NCBI GenBank assembly: GCA_004356385.1
Contig: SMXL01000079.1
Span: 1-13,732, forward strand
Length of the DNA stretch: 13,732 bases
DNA from: Bacteroidota bacterium
GTDB lineage: Bacteria > Bacteroidota > Rhodothermia > Rhodothermales > UBA10348
Reading direction: 5' to 3'
Below the pieces are notes generated by a model. The model saw nothing but the letters and a program-made list of their open reading frames with translations. It searched no databases and was not told where the DNA came from. Position numbers and translations under genes: made by a program. How positions within the stretch are numbered: the stretch's first letter is position 1; the number at the start of each line of letters is the position of its first letter. Shown piece by piece: positions 8,218 through 13,732 of the stretch.

Positions 8218-8259
8218 AAGGATTCCTATTCACGCTAGTAAATGGGAATCTTTCCGTAG
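8198..8259. repeat. 20-bp direct repeat: gdhA 3' end duplicated downstream
   Basis: The last 20 bp of the glutamate dehydrogenase gene, including its TAG stop (8198-8217), recur without a mismatch at 8240-8259. The copies are offset by 42 bp. The bases after each copy are only weakly alike, so this could be an old, decayed 42-bp tandem duplication or a short copied tract. Confidence 0.85.
8203..8226 (+). terminator. Hairpin over the gdhA stop codon
   Basis: GGAATCTTT (8203-8211) can pair with AAGGATTCC (8218-8226) through nine base pairs, one of them G-U, with a six-base loop containing the stop codon. There is no run of T after it, so it is not a standard intrinsic terminator. It lies between the convergent gdhA and queD genes and may slow or end transcription, or protect the mRNA 3' end. 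Confidence 0.35.
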
Positions 8260-8275
8260 GGAATTCGGGATTTTC

Positions 8276-8707
8276 TTAGCCGCCCACACGTCGCTCGGCT
8301 TCGGCGTAGCAGGTTTCCGTCTCGGAAATCCGTACACGCACGGTGTGAATATGGTGATCGAGCAGGACTTGACCAGAATGCTCGATCAGATAGTCGGCCG
8401 CATAGATACACATGTTTTCCGCCGTCGTATCGTACGGGATGACATAATGCTTCCAGCTTTTTGACTGCATGACATCCAGCAAGTCGGAATCGTTCTGATC
8501 GATTATGGTCCCGTGATCCCAGGCATCCACCAGTTCGGTGAGACACATTTTCAGGTCCTTGAAATCCATGAGCAAGCCACGTTCATCCGGCTCACCCTCT
8601 ACTTCAACAAACATGGTGTATGAGTGACCGTGCAAATTCTTGCAAAGCCCGTCGTGCCATGGCAGGCGGTGGGCACCTTCCCATCGAAACCGCTTCGCGA
8701 TTTTCAT
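8276..8707 (-). CDS. queD: 6-carboxytetrahydropterin synthase QueD
   Basis: QueD converts 7,8-dihydroneopterin triphosphate to 6-carboxy-5,6,7,8-tetrahydropterin, the second step in making preQ0/preQ1 for queuosine in tRNA. The zinc ligands are His13 (GAHRL), His26 and His28 (LHGHSY). The spacing CxxxHGH, with Cys22 as the catalytic cysteine, marks the QueD type rather than the animal pterin synthase (CxxxxxHGH) or the folate-type variant that lacks the cysteine. Asp64-His65 (WDHG), the TTAEN motif (94-98) and Glu129 (SETET) complete the active site. At 143 residues it is somewhat longer than E. coli QueD. GGAAGGAAGA lies three bases before the ATG, the strongest ribosome site here. It follows the unknown membrane protein gene by 28 bp and is probably in its operon. 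queC, queE and queF are not in the window. Confidence 0.93.
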   Translation of the reverse strand: MKIAKRFRWEGAHRLPWHDGLCKNLHGHSYTMFVEVEGEPDERGLLMDFKDLKMCLTELVDAWDHGTIIDQNDSDLLDVMQSKSWKHYVIPYDTTAENMCIYAADYLIEHSGQVLLDHHIHTVRVRISETETCYAEAERRVGG

Positions 8708-8710
8708 TCG

Positions 8711-8720
8711 TCTTCCTTCC
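8711..8720 (-). promoter_or_regulatory. Shine-Dalgarno site of queD
   Basis: The minus strand reads GGAAGGAAGA directly upstream of the queD ATG (8707), inside the 28-bp spacer to the preceding gene. It decides the queD start. Confidence 0.6.
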
Positions 8721-8735
8721 GAAATGATCTACTGA

Positions 8736-9722
8736 TCAGCTTGAACTGCGTTCGTCTGAAATCTCGTCCTGCATTTCCTTTTTCGCTTCGTCCCGCTGAA
8801 TAAATTCCAATCCGGATTCGATTGGTTTTAGCGCTTCATTTATAATCAAATCCATCCTCAATCGATAGAAAGAAGAGTCAACTTGAAGAACGACGCCCCC
8901 CTCCTGGAGCCGGTTCAATCGTTCAAACGTTCTGATTTTTACCATGTTACGCGGCGAAATCGCGCCCGAAAATGTCCTGGTTTCCTCCAATCTTTTGCTT
9001 TGTAGTCTGAGTCTTTCAACGTGCTTTCGTCTCGCGCTCCGCAAGTTACTCTCCCAAACCACAACGCGGTCTCTTTCCATTTCGTGAGCGAGGACCTGGA
9101 TTTCTGACAATTCGAGGAAGTGACTGGCACCCGTGTCTATGACGACCTTTAACCCGTCATCGACGATGTATTGAAAGCTCATGGCCATGTCCGAGTCCGA
9201 CCCGGTAGGACCAGACATCTCTCTTACCTTGTCCGCAAACCGGACCATCGTCGATAATCGCTCTCCCATCTCGTCGGACGATTCCTGAGACCAGGTATGA
9301 ACGGTGAAACTGGGCTCGGTGACAAAGGGTGTCATTTCTCGCGGATTTTCAATGCTCGTCGGCAGGTCTGGTGTGGGAAGGGCACTGGCGCCTCGCTCTA
9401 CCGTGAGGCCGAGGACAAAATCTGCATCCTCGGGGGATAGTTTTGCACCAGAACTTGTCAGATTCAGCACATTTGCTGCAATCCGTTCGAGTTGCTCGGG
9501 TGCGATTTCATTTGCAGCAACTTTGGCTTTGAACTCCTCAAATGTGTCGGCCGTTTTCGCCCGGTCGTCCGTGTCATCGACCATCGCGATAAGTCGGCGT
9601 CCTAATGCGTCGAGGGACGACGAAAGTATATCCTCTCGTTCCTCTCCTAATACCAGGTACCCTCCCACTCCAACAAAAATGAGGAGTAGAACCAGGCCGT
9701 AATCCTTAATGAATTGGGTCAT
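8736..9722 (-). CDS. Single-pass membrane-anchored protein of unknown function (328 aa)
   Basis: I do not recognise this protein. Residues 9-25 (GLVLLLIFVGVGGYLVL) form one hydrophobic helix close to the N-terminus, without an obvious signal-peptidase site, so it is probably an anchor with the rest of the chain on one side of the membrane. The soluble part begins with an acidic helical region (about 28-110). A proline- and threonine-rich stretch (113-140) follows, then a region with short hydrophobic strands (184-206, YIVDDGLKVVIDTGASHFLEL). Residues 207-250 form a strongly charged helix that may be a coiled coil. A last mixed segment (260-300) precedes a charged tail ending in serines. There are no cysteines in it and no catalytic motif that I can name. 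It is upstream of queD on the same strand, but a shared function is not implied by anything in the sequence. It has no clear ribosome binding site. Confidence 0.75.
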   Translation of the reverse strand: MTQFIKDYGLVLLLIFVGVGGYLVLGEEREDILSSSLDALGRRLIAMVDDTDDRAKTADTFEEFKAKVAANEIAPEQLERIAANVLNLTSSGAKLSPEDADFVLGLTVERGASALPTPDLPTSIENPREMTPFVTEPSFTVHTWSQESSDEMGERLSTMVRFADKVREMSGPTGSDSDMAMSFQYIVDDGLKVVIDTGASHFLELSEIQVLAHEMERDRVVVWESNLRSARRKHVERLRLQSKRLEETRTFSGAISPRNMVKIRTFERLNRLQEGGVVLQVDSSFYRLRMDLIINEALKPIESGLEFIQRDEAKKEMQDEISDERSSS

Positions 9723-9927
9723 TCGACTGCAGAATTTCTTTCACTCAATACGATTCTTGTCGACGAAGTTTCCTCACTTACTCAGATAGATCAGATTCAG
9801 ACAATCTGCCTATGTTCGACGGGTATAACGTGTCGGGCATTTCATTTCGTATCAAGTAGAGAATGGCAGGTGCTCGTCCCGCAGAAAAATTTTGTGCAGC
9901 AGCATTATCGGTCCAAGCGGGGCGCAC

Positions 9928-9968
9928 AAAAAAGAATGCGTCCGGTCGTCCCACCAACGACCGGACGC
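9928..9968 (-). terminator. Intrinsic terminator of nrdJ
   Basis: GCGTCCGGTCGT (9938-9949) and ACGACCGGACGC (9957-9968) form a perfect 12-bp GC-rich stem with a seven-base loop. On the minus strand the stem is followed by ATTC and then six T (9928-9933). It lies about 60 bp after the nrdJ stop codon and has the form of a strong rho-independent terminator. Confidence 0.85.
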
Positions 9969-9980
9969 TCCCCGTTGTTT

Positions 9981-10005
9981 GGGTTACCGACTGATGCAGT
10001 AACCC
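9981..10005 (-). repeat. Second hairpin between the nrdJ stop and its terminator
   Basis: GGGTTAC (9981-9987) and GTAACCC (9999-10005) can pair as a 7-bp stem with an 11-base loop. In the nrdJ transcript this hairpin comes before the terminator stem. It may help 3'-end formation or be incidental. Confidence 0.5.
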
Positions 10006-10029
10006 TGAGGTGTATCCAGCGGGCTCAGA

Positions 10030-13000
10030 TCAACCGCAACCGCTCGCGGCTCCGCAATTCGGGCAGGAATAGCAGGAGCCGGCGCGGACGGTTATCGAAC
10101 CGCAATTCGAACATGGAGGTGCATCCTCCTGGTTATTAAAAGTGGTTTGTCCATTTGTGGAACTCTTGGGCGATGATTCCACCGCAAACACTACGGACGA
10201 TCTCTTCGTGACCTCGAAGAATGCCTCGACCGTATCGCCGACCAGGGAATCCTGTTTGTCGAACATATCGATCTGCTCCAGGTCAGACGCGGCAACGTCT
10301 TCAGTCGGGCTATCCGATATAGATTTGGTATCGTTAATAGGCTCCTTCGTCCGGCCCAAAAACTTGAGTGACAAGTACCGAAAGATGTAATCCATGATGG
10401 ATTTGGCGATCGGGATCTGTCTGTTGGTGGTAAAGCCATTTGGCTCGAAGCGCATGTGGCTGAATTTGTTGCAGAGGTCCTCAAGGGGCACGTTATACTG
10501 CAACGCCAGCGATATCGAGGTGGCGAACGCATCCATCAATCCGGAAATCGTCGATCCTTCTTTCGCCATGGTGATAAATATTTCACCCGGCATTTTGCTA
10601 TCGGGATACATTCCGATGTGCAGATATCCCTCGTGGCCAGCGATCGAGAACTTGTGCGTGATCGAAGGGCGCTCGTCGGGGAGGCGATGTCGAACAGACT
10701 TGTGAACTATTTTTTCGACCACACGCTCAACTATCCGGGGTTCCTGCGTGGTAGCCATTCCGTCTCCGGAGGTGGTCGATGCCGATGTGTTGCCCCCTTC
10801 GCTCGTCGACAACGGCTGACTGCGTTTAGAATTCTCACGATAAATCGCGATCGCTTTGAGCCCGAGCTTCCAGCCCTCTGTATAGGCTTCTGCGATTTCT
10901 TCTATGGTCGTGCTTTCGGGCATGTTGACGGTCTTGGAAATGGCACCCGAAATGAATGGCTGGCATGCGGCCATCATCTGAATATGGGCCAGAGGTAAAA
11001 TCGATCGGACTCCCTTGAACGGTTTGAACGCACAATCGAAGACAGGCAGGTGGTCGTCCTTGATATGAGGAGCTCCCTCAATCGTATCGTTCTCGTCGAT
11101 GTAGGACACTATTTCCGCCCGCTTCTTCTTGGTGTACTTGAGTTGCTCTAAAGCTTCGGGAACGGTTCGATTAATAATCTTGAGCAGTCCGTCACCTTTT
11201 CCAGCCAATAACTTGTATTTGACCAGTGCGATATCGGGCTCGATGCCGGTGGTGTCACAGTCCATCATGAACGCGATCGTTCCCGTGGGCGCGAGCACAG
11301 TTACTTGTGCGTTTCGGAATCCGAATTGCTCACCCAGGCTTACCATCTCCGCGGAGGATTCCTCTGCCGCCGTCCGCAGGTAAGCAGGGCAGGCAGGGTC
11401 AATTTCCTCGATTGCTTCGTGATGCATCCGCACGACATCCATGAAGCAAATGGAGTTCTCCTTGTACGCTTTGAATGGACCAATCTTGGGATTTGCTGCG
11501 ATTTCTGAGCTTCTCGCGTATGCCTCGCTGTGCTCGATCGCCATAATGGCGCCCGCAACCGCTCTTCCTTCGTCGCTGTCATACGGAAGGCCCATCGACA
11601 TCAATAGCGCACCCAGATTGGCAAACCCAAGTCCCAGTGGGCGGAATTCGTGACTGTTTTCAGCAATCGGTTTGGAAGGATAACCCGCGTTATCAACCAG
11701 AATTTCCATCGCCGTGATGAAGATTCGAGTCGCTGCTCGGAACCGGTTCACTCCGAAAGACCCGTCTTCCAACTGAAATTTCCTAAGGTTCAGCGATGCC
11801 AGGTTACATGCTGAATTGTCAACGAACATGTACTCACTACAAGGATTACTCGAATTGATTGGAGCCGTGTTCTTGCAAGTATGCCACTTCTGGATGGTAT
11901 CTTCATATTGAATTCCAGGGTCACCGCACACATGTGTGCCTTCTGAAATCTTCTGAAGAATGTCCGCCGCCTCAACGGTTTCAACGACTTCTTCGCTCTT
12001 GACGGTTCGTAGGGCATATGGCATCGTCGAATCGGCAGCCGCCATGAATTCATCCGTGACCCGAACGGACTGATTCACATTCTGGAACGCAATGCTTCCG
12101 TAAGCGGGGCCGTTGAAGCTGCCGTCGTAGCCTTGCTCGATCAGGGCCCAGGCTTTCTTCTCCTCCTTTTGCTTGGCCTCGACAAATTCGAGTATGTCGG
12201 GATGCCAACATTTTAGCGTCTGCATGATAGCAGCTCGGCGTGTTTTACCGCCAGACTTGATCGTGCCGCCCGTTGCATCCTGAACCCGCATGAAGCTGAC
12301 GGGTCCGGACGGCGTACCTCCACCGGAGAGTGTCTCGTGTGAAGATCGAAGATTCGACCAATCTGCGCCGACTCCCGAACCGAATTTGAAAAGTCGCGCA
12401 CTCTCCGACATCAACTGCCAGATATCGTCGATTGAATCCCGCACGGAAATGATAAAACAGGCCGATGCTTGGGGTCGCTTATAGGGATCGACGTCAACTC
12501 CCTTATTTCGTCTCTTGTCCCAGCCGTAAATTGTCTTTCCGCCCGAATCCGTTATGCCATATTCATGATGCAGACCCACGTTGAACCATGTAGGACTATT
12601 GAAAGCGCCGTACTGATTCACGCACAGCCAGGTCAATTCGTCATAGAAGCGCTCTCCGTCCTTTTTCGAAGCGAAATACCCTTGCTTCGTGCCCCAATCC
12701 GCAATCGTTCGGGTAACGCGGTGAATGAGCTGCCTTAGCGAATATTCGCGTCCGTTTTCCGCCGGATTTTCGCCGGACCGAGACACTTCGCCGTAGAAGT
12801 ACTTACTCGCTACTACGTTGGACGCCAGGCGACTCCAGGAAGACGGGAATTCTACGTCAGTCTGCTCGAATATGGCGTCACCCTGCTGGTTCCGGATAAC
12901 CGCATCTCGAATCTCCCAATCCAGAGAGTCGAATGGATGCTGTCCCTCTTCGGAGAAAACACGGTCGACATGGATGCCTCGAATGAATTTCGAGGTACTT

Positions 13001-13044
13001 ATCGAATCTGAATTAAGAAGGGTCGATTTGTCAGGGTTGGCCAT
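10030..13044 (-). CDS. nrdJ: Adenosylcobalamin-dependent (class II) ribonucleotide reductase
   Basis: This enzyme makes deoxyribonucleotides with a thiyl radical generated from coenzyme B12, so it needs neither oxygen nor a separate radical subunit. The 1004 residues show an N-terminal region and the barrel domain. Cys196 (ASACF) and Cys413 (SACNL) are the redox pair, and Asn400, Cys402 and Glu404 (NPCSE) form the radical and acid-base site. The 11-residue spacing from Cys402 to Cys413 matches the Thermotoga enzyme. APTGTIA is at 585-591. A serine/threonine-rich linker (about 742-765) leads to the conserved C-terminal domain (KEGSTISGLMDAFATSISLALQY near 828-850). The tail carries cysteines 978, 981, 991, 994, 997 and 1003, a zinc-ribbon-like cluster that probably passes electrons from thioredoxin to the active site. 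AGAAG, 7 bases before the ATG, is a modest ribosome site. The gene ends at a strong terminator and appears to stand alone. No cobalamin riboswitch or NrdR box was recognised upstream. Confidence 0.97.
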   Translation of the reverse strand: MANPDKSTLLNSDSISTSKFIRGIHVDRVFSEEGQHPFDSLDWEIRDAVIRNQQGDAIFEQTDVEFPSSWSRLASNVVASKYFYGEVSRSGENPAENGREYSLRQLIHRVTRTIADWGTKQGYFASKKDGERFYDELTWLCVNQYGAFNSPTWFNVGLHHEYGITDSGGKTIYGWDKRRNKGVDVDPYKRPQASACFIISVRDSIDDIWQLMSESARLFKFGSGVGADWSNLRSSHETLSGGGTPSGPVSFMRVQDATGGTIKSGGKTRRAAIMQTLKCWHPDILEFVEAKQKEEKKAWALIEQGYDGSFNGPAYGSIAFQNVNQSVRVTDEFMAAADSTMPYALRTVKSEEVVETVEAADILQKISEGTHVCGDPGIQYEDTIQKWHTCKNTAPINSSNPCSEYMFVDNSACNLASLNLRKFQLEDGSFGVNRFRAATRIFITAMEILVDNAGYPSKPIAENSHEFRPLGLGFANLGALLMSMGLPYDSDEGRAVAGAIMAIEHSEAYARSSEIAANPKIGPFKAYKENSICFMDVVRMHHEAIEEIDPACPAYLRTAAEESSAEMVSLGEQFGFRNAQVTVLAPTGTIAFMMDCDTTGIEPDIALVKYKLLAGKGDGLLKIINRTVPEALEQLKYTKKKRAEIVSYIDENDTIEGAPHIKDDHLPVFDCAFKPFKGVRSILPLAHIQMMAACQPFISGAISKTVNMPESTTIEEIAEAYTEGWKLGLKAIAIYRENSKRSQPLSTSEGGNTSASTTSGDGMATTQEPRIVERVVEKIVHKSVRHRLPDERPSITHKFSIAGHEGYLHIGMYPDSKMPGEIFITMAKEGSTISGLMDAFATSISLALQYNVPLEDLCNKFSHMRFEPNGFTTNRQIPIAKSIMDYIFRYLSLKFLGRTKEPINDTKSISDSPTEDVAASDLEQIDMFDKQDSLVGDTVEAFFEVTKRSSVVFAVESSPKSSTNGQTTFNNQEDAPPCSNCGSITVRAGSCYSCPNCGAASGCG

Positions 13045-13051
13045 AAGCGTG

Positions 13052-13072
13052 CTTCTGCAGAAGAGATATCTC
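13052..13072. promoter_or_regulatory. Two abutting palindromes in the nrdJ leader
   Basis: CTTCTGCAGAAG (13052-13063) and GAGATATCTC (13063-13072) are perfect palindromes that share one G. They lie 8 to 28 bp before the nrdJ ATG, and the first contains the AGAAG ribosome site on the minus strand. A protein bound here, or RNA pairing, could control nrdJ translation or transcription. No known operator matches. Confidence 0.4.
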
Positions 13073-13205
13073 GATCACCGGTTCATTGGTATGCACCCGC
13101 ATCGTGAGTCAGTCGGGTGGGGACCGGATCTCGAGCATGGTAAATACTCGACGCCTGACAAACTTTCACGATGTTGTTCAAACCGCTACTTAAGAACGCT
13201 GATTG

Positions 13206-13214
13206 ATAACGGCG
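13206..13214 (+). repeat. ATAACGG repeat, copy A
   Basis: ATAACGGCG in the gene-free region. It is the leftmost of five copies of ATAACGG and lies about 160 bp upstream of the nrdJ start. Confidence 0.6.
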
Positions 13215-13331
13215 CATAAAAGCTTCGCTTTGCTTCCACCACCCGCGAAAAATAGCGGTTTACGGCCTGTAGACTATCAACCGATTCTTTCTAGGCGGCG
13301 GTGGGTGTGGGTACTAATTAATCAGATGTAA

Positions 13332-13340
13332 CGCCGTTAT
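13332..13340 (-). repeat. ATAACGG repeat, copy B
   Basis: ATAACGGCG on the minus strand, identical over nine bases to copy A. The site is part of an 11-bp palindrome, TAACG-C-CGTTA (13329-13339), in an AT-rich setting. Confidence 0.6.
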
Positions 13341-13351
13341 GCAAGTAAAAA

Positions 13352-13360
13352 TTTTCCACA
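13352..13360 (+). promoter_or_regulatory. DnaA box (TTTTCCACA)
   Basis: This fits the relaxed DnaA-box consensus TTWTNCACA and differs by one base from the perfect box. It lies at the start of an AT-rich stretch with runs of A and T. Confidence 0.5.
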
Positions 13361-13399
13361 TCTGCATTTTTTTCCAATCGTGGATTTCTCGACTGTATA

Positions 13400-13408
13400 T
13401 GCGGATAA
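13400..13408 (-). promoter_or_regulatory. Possible DnaA box (TTATCCGCA)
   Basis: The minus strand reads TTATCCGCA, one mismatch from TTATCCACA. It is credible mainly because of the perfect box and other candidates nearby. Confidence 0.4.
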
Positions 13409-13450
13409 TCAAGTGGTCGGAAACGGTGAACTAGCGACTTTTCTTGTATA

Positions 13451-13462
13451 TAGCCGTTATTG
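13451..13462 (-). repeat. ATAACGG repeat, copy C (left arm of a 12-bp inverted repeat)
   Basis: TAGCCGTTATTG on the plus strand, the exact reverse complement of copy D at 13531-13542. The bases just to the right (13461-13469) read TTACTCACA on the minus strand, a weak DnaA-box candidate with one mismatch to the relaxed consensus. Confidence 0.65.
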
Positions 13463-13502
13463 TGAGTAAATTATTCCACGTTGTTTTCGACGTCCCCACA
13501 GG

Positions 13503-13511
13503 TTATCCACA
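13503..13511 (+). promoter_or_regulatory. Perfect DnaA box (TTATCCACA)
   Basis: An exact match to the high-affinity DnaA box. It sits close to the middle of the 12-bp inverted repeat made by copies C and D. One exact 9-mer is not proof of an origin, but its setting supports it. Confidence 0.7.
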
Positions 13512-13530
13512 AATGATAAGAGGTTGTCAT

Positions 13531-13542
13531 CAATAACGGCTA
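13531..13542 (+). repeat. ATAACGG repeat, copy D (right arm of a 12-bp inverted repeat)
   Basis: CAATAACGGCTA, the exact reverse complement of copy C. The arms are separated by 68 bp, too far for a stable cruciform of this size, so paired protein-binding sites are more likely than a hairpin. Confidence 0.65.
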
Positions 13543-13553
13543 GCTAGGTCTCC

Positions 13554-13562
13554 CAATAACGG
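13554..13562 (+). repeat. ATAACGG repeat, copy E
   Basis: CAATAACGG, identical to the first nine bases of copy D and 23 bp further right, in the same orientation. Confidence 0.6.
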
Positions 13563-13732
13563 ATTATCATACGGGTATCTTTCCGCCCGTTGATCACTGA
13601 ACCCATTCTTGTTCGTGACGTTAAAGCGGCCGATGATTCGAGATGCGACGAGCAGAATACCTTTTTGATCAGAGCAGTACTACCCAATCCACGTCAGTAC
13701 TCTCTGGTCCTTCTAAACCCACACACCAGAAC

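Larger units (their letters stand above)
9723..10029. other. Intergenic region between nrdJ and the unknown membrane protein gene
   Basis: This 307-bp stretch has no convincing gene. The part next to nrdJ (9928-10005) holds two hairpins and a T-tract, described separately. The other part (9723-9927) should contain the promoter of the unknown membrane protein gene and queD, but I see no good -35/-10 pair there. The plus-strand open frame across it lacks a ribosome site and runs antisense into nrdJ, so it is treated as a shadow. Confidence 0.6.
13045..13732. other. Long gene-free region with DnaA boxes and repeated ATAACGG motif; candidate oriC or nrdJ control region
   Basis: About 690 bp without a supported gene. 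Moving rightward it holds two abutting palindromes at the nrdJ start, a 9-bp inverted repeat (AAACCGCTA at 13180-13188, TAGCGGTTT at 13253-13261), AT-rich stretches around 13311-13375 and 13441-13475, DnaA-box-like sites, and five ATAACGG copies. This combination is typical of a bacterial replication origin. Because E. coli DnaA also regulates nrdAB, a role only in nrdJ control is the main alternative. Short frames open at the right edge (TTG at 13590, ATG at 13643) may or may not be the beginning of the next gene. No dnaA sequence is recognisable in them. Confidence 0.5.

Noticed and set aside
9714..10139. Plus-strand 141-residue open frame across the nrdJ/membrane-protein gap
   Set aside because: It overlaps the 3' end of nrdJ antisense, spans the terminator hairpin and has no ribosome site; its composition looks non-coding.
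13045..13200. Cobalamin riboswitch or NrdR boxes upstream of nrdJ
   Set aside because: No B12-box-like sequence and no paired NrdR-type repeats could be found by eye on the nrdJ strand. A covariance-model search would be needed to exclude a divergent riboswitch.
13180..13261. 9-bp inverted repeat AAACCGCTA / TAGCGGTTT
   Set aside because: The arms are 64 bp apart with no other support. Such a pair is only marginally unlikely by chance, so it is noted inside the region description and not claimed as a site.
13590..13732. Open frame from TTG 13590 (and another from ATG 13643) running off the right edge, possibly the start of dnaA
   Set aside because: The 30-48 visible codons show no recognisable DnaA or other family motif and no good ribosome site. 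Too little is in the window to call a gene.
1..13732. Defence system, mobile element, prophage, CRISPR array or biosynthetic cluster
   Set aside because: The recognisable genes are housekeeping or envelope functions. No transposase, integrase, Cas, nuclease or toxin-like protein and no regularly spaced repeats are present.

Overview
The window is about 50% GC and reads as ordinary bacterial chromosome. Its core genes are metabolic, replicative and repair genes, and there are no phage, transposon, CRISPR, toxin or defence genes. The RuvA, glutamine-dependent NAD synthetase and B12-dependent ribonucleotide reductase sequences, together with often weak Shine-Dalgarno signals, suggest a member of the Bacteroidota/Rhodothermota side of the tree. 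That placement rests on recalled sequence character and is tentative.

Left part (1-3381, + strand): a small basic protein of unknown function with a good ribosome binding site; an exported protein with TPR-like helices followed by a complete seven-bladed FG-GAP beta-propeller; and an MscS-type mechanosensitive channel.

Middle (3398-6667, - strand): a likely operon aroE-nadE-ruvA (shikimate dehydrogenase, glutamine-hydrolysing NAD+ synthetase, Holliday-junction protein RuvA) with gaps of 63 and 39 bp. Divergent from it is a glutamate dehydrogenase gene (6808-8217, +), whose last 20 bp are duplicated just downstream.

Right part (8276-13044, - strand): a single-pass membrane protein of unknown function followed 28 bp later by queD (queuosine/7-deazaguanine pathway). 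Next comes a 307-bp gap holding the terminator of nrdJ, a 1004-residue adenosylcobalamin-dependent ribonucleotide reductase with all its catalytic cysteines and a C-terminal cysteine-rich tail.

Right end (13045-13732): about 690 bp with no convincing gene. This is the most interesting stretch. It holds one perfect DnaA box (TTATCCACA), several near-matches, AT-rich segments and five copies of the heptamer ATAACGG in both orientations, two of them forming a 12-bp inverted repeat around the perfect box. It looks like a replication origin (oriC) or, alternatively, a DnaA-linked control region for nrdJ. dnaA itself is not in the window.
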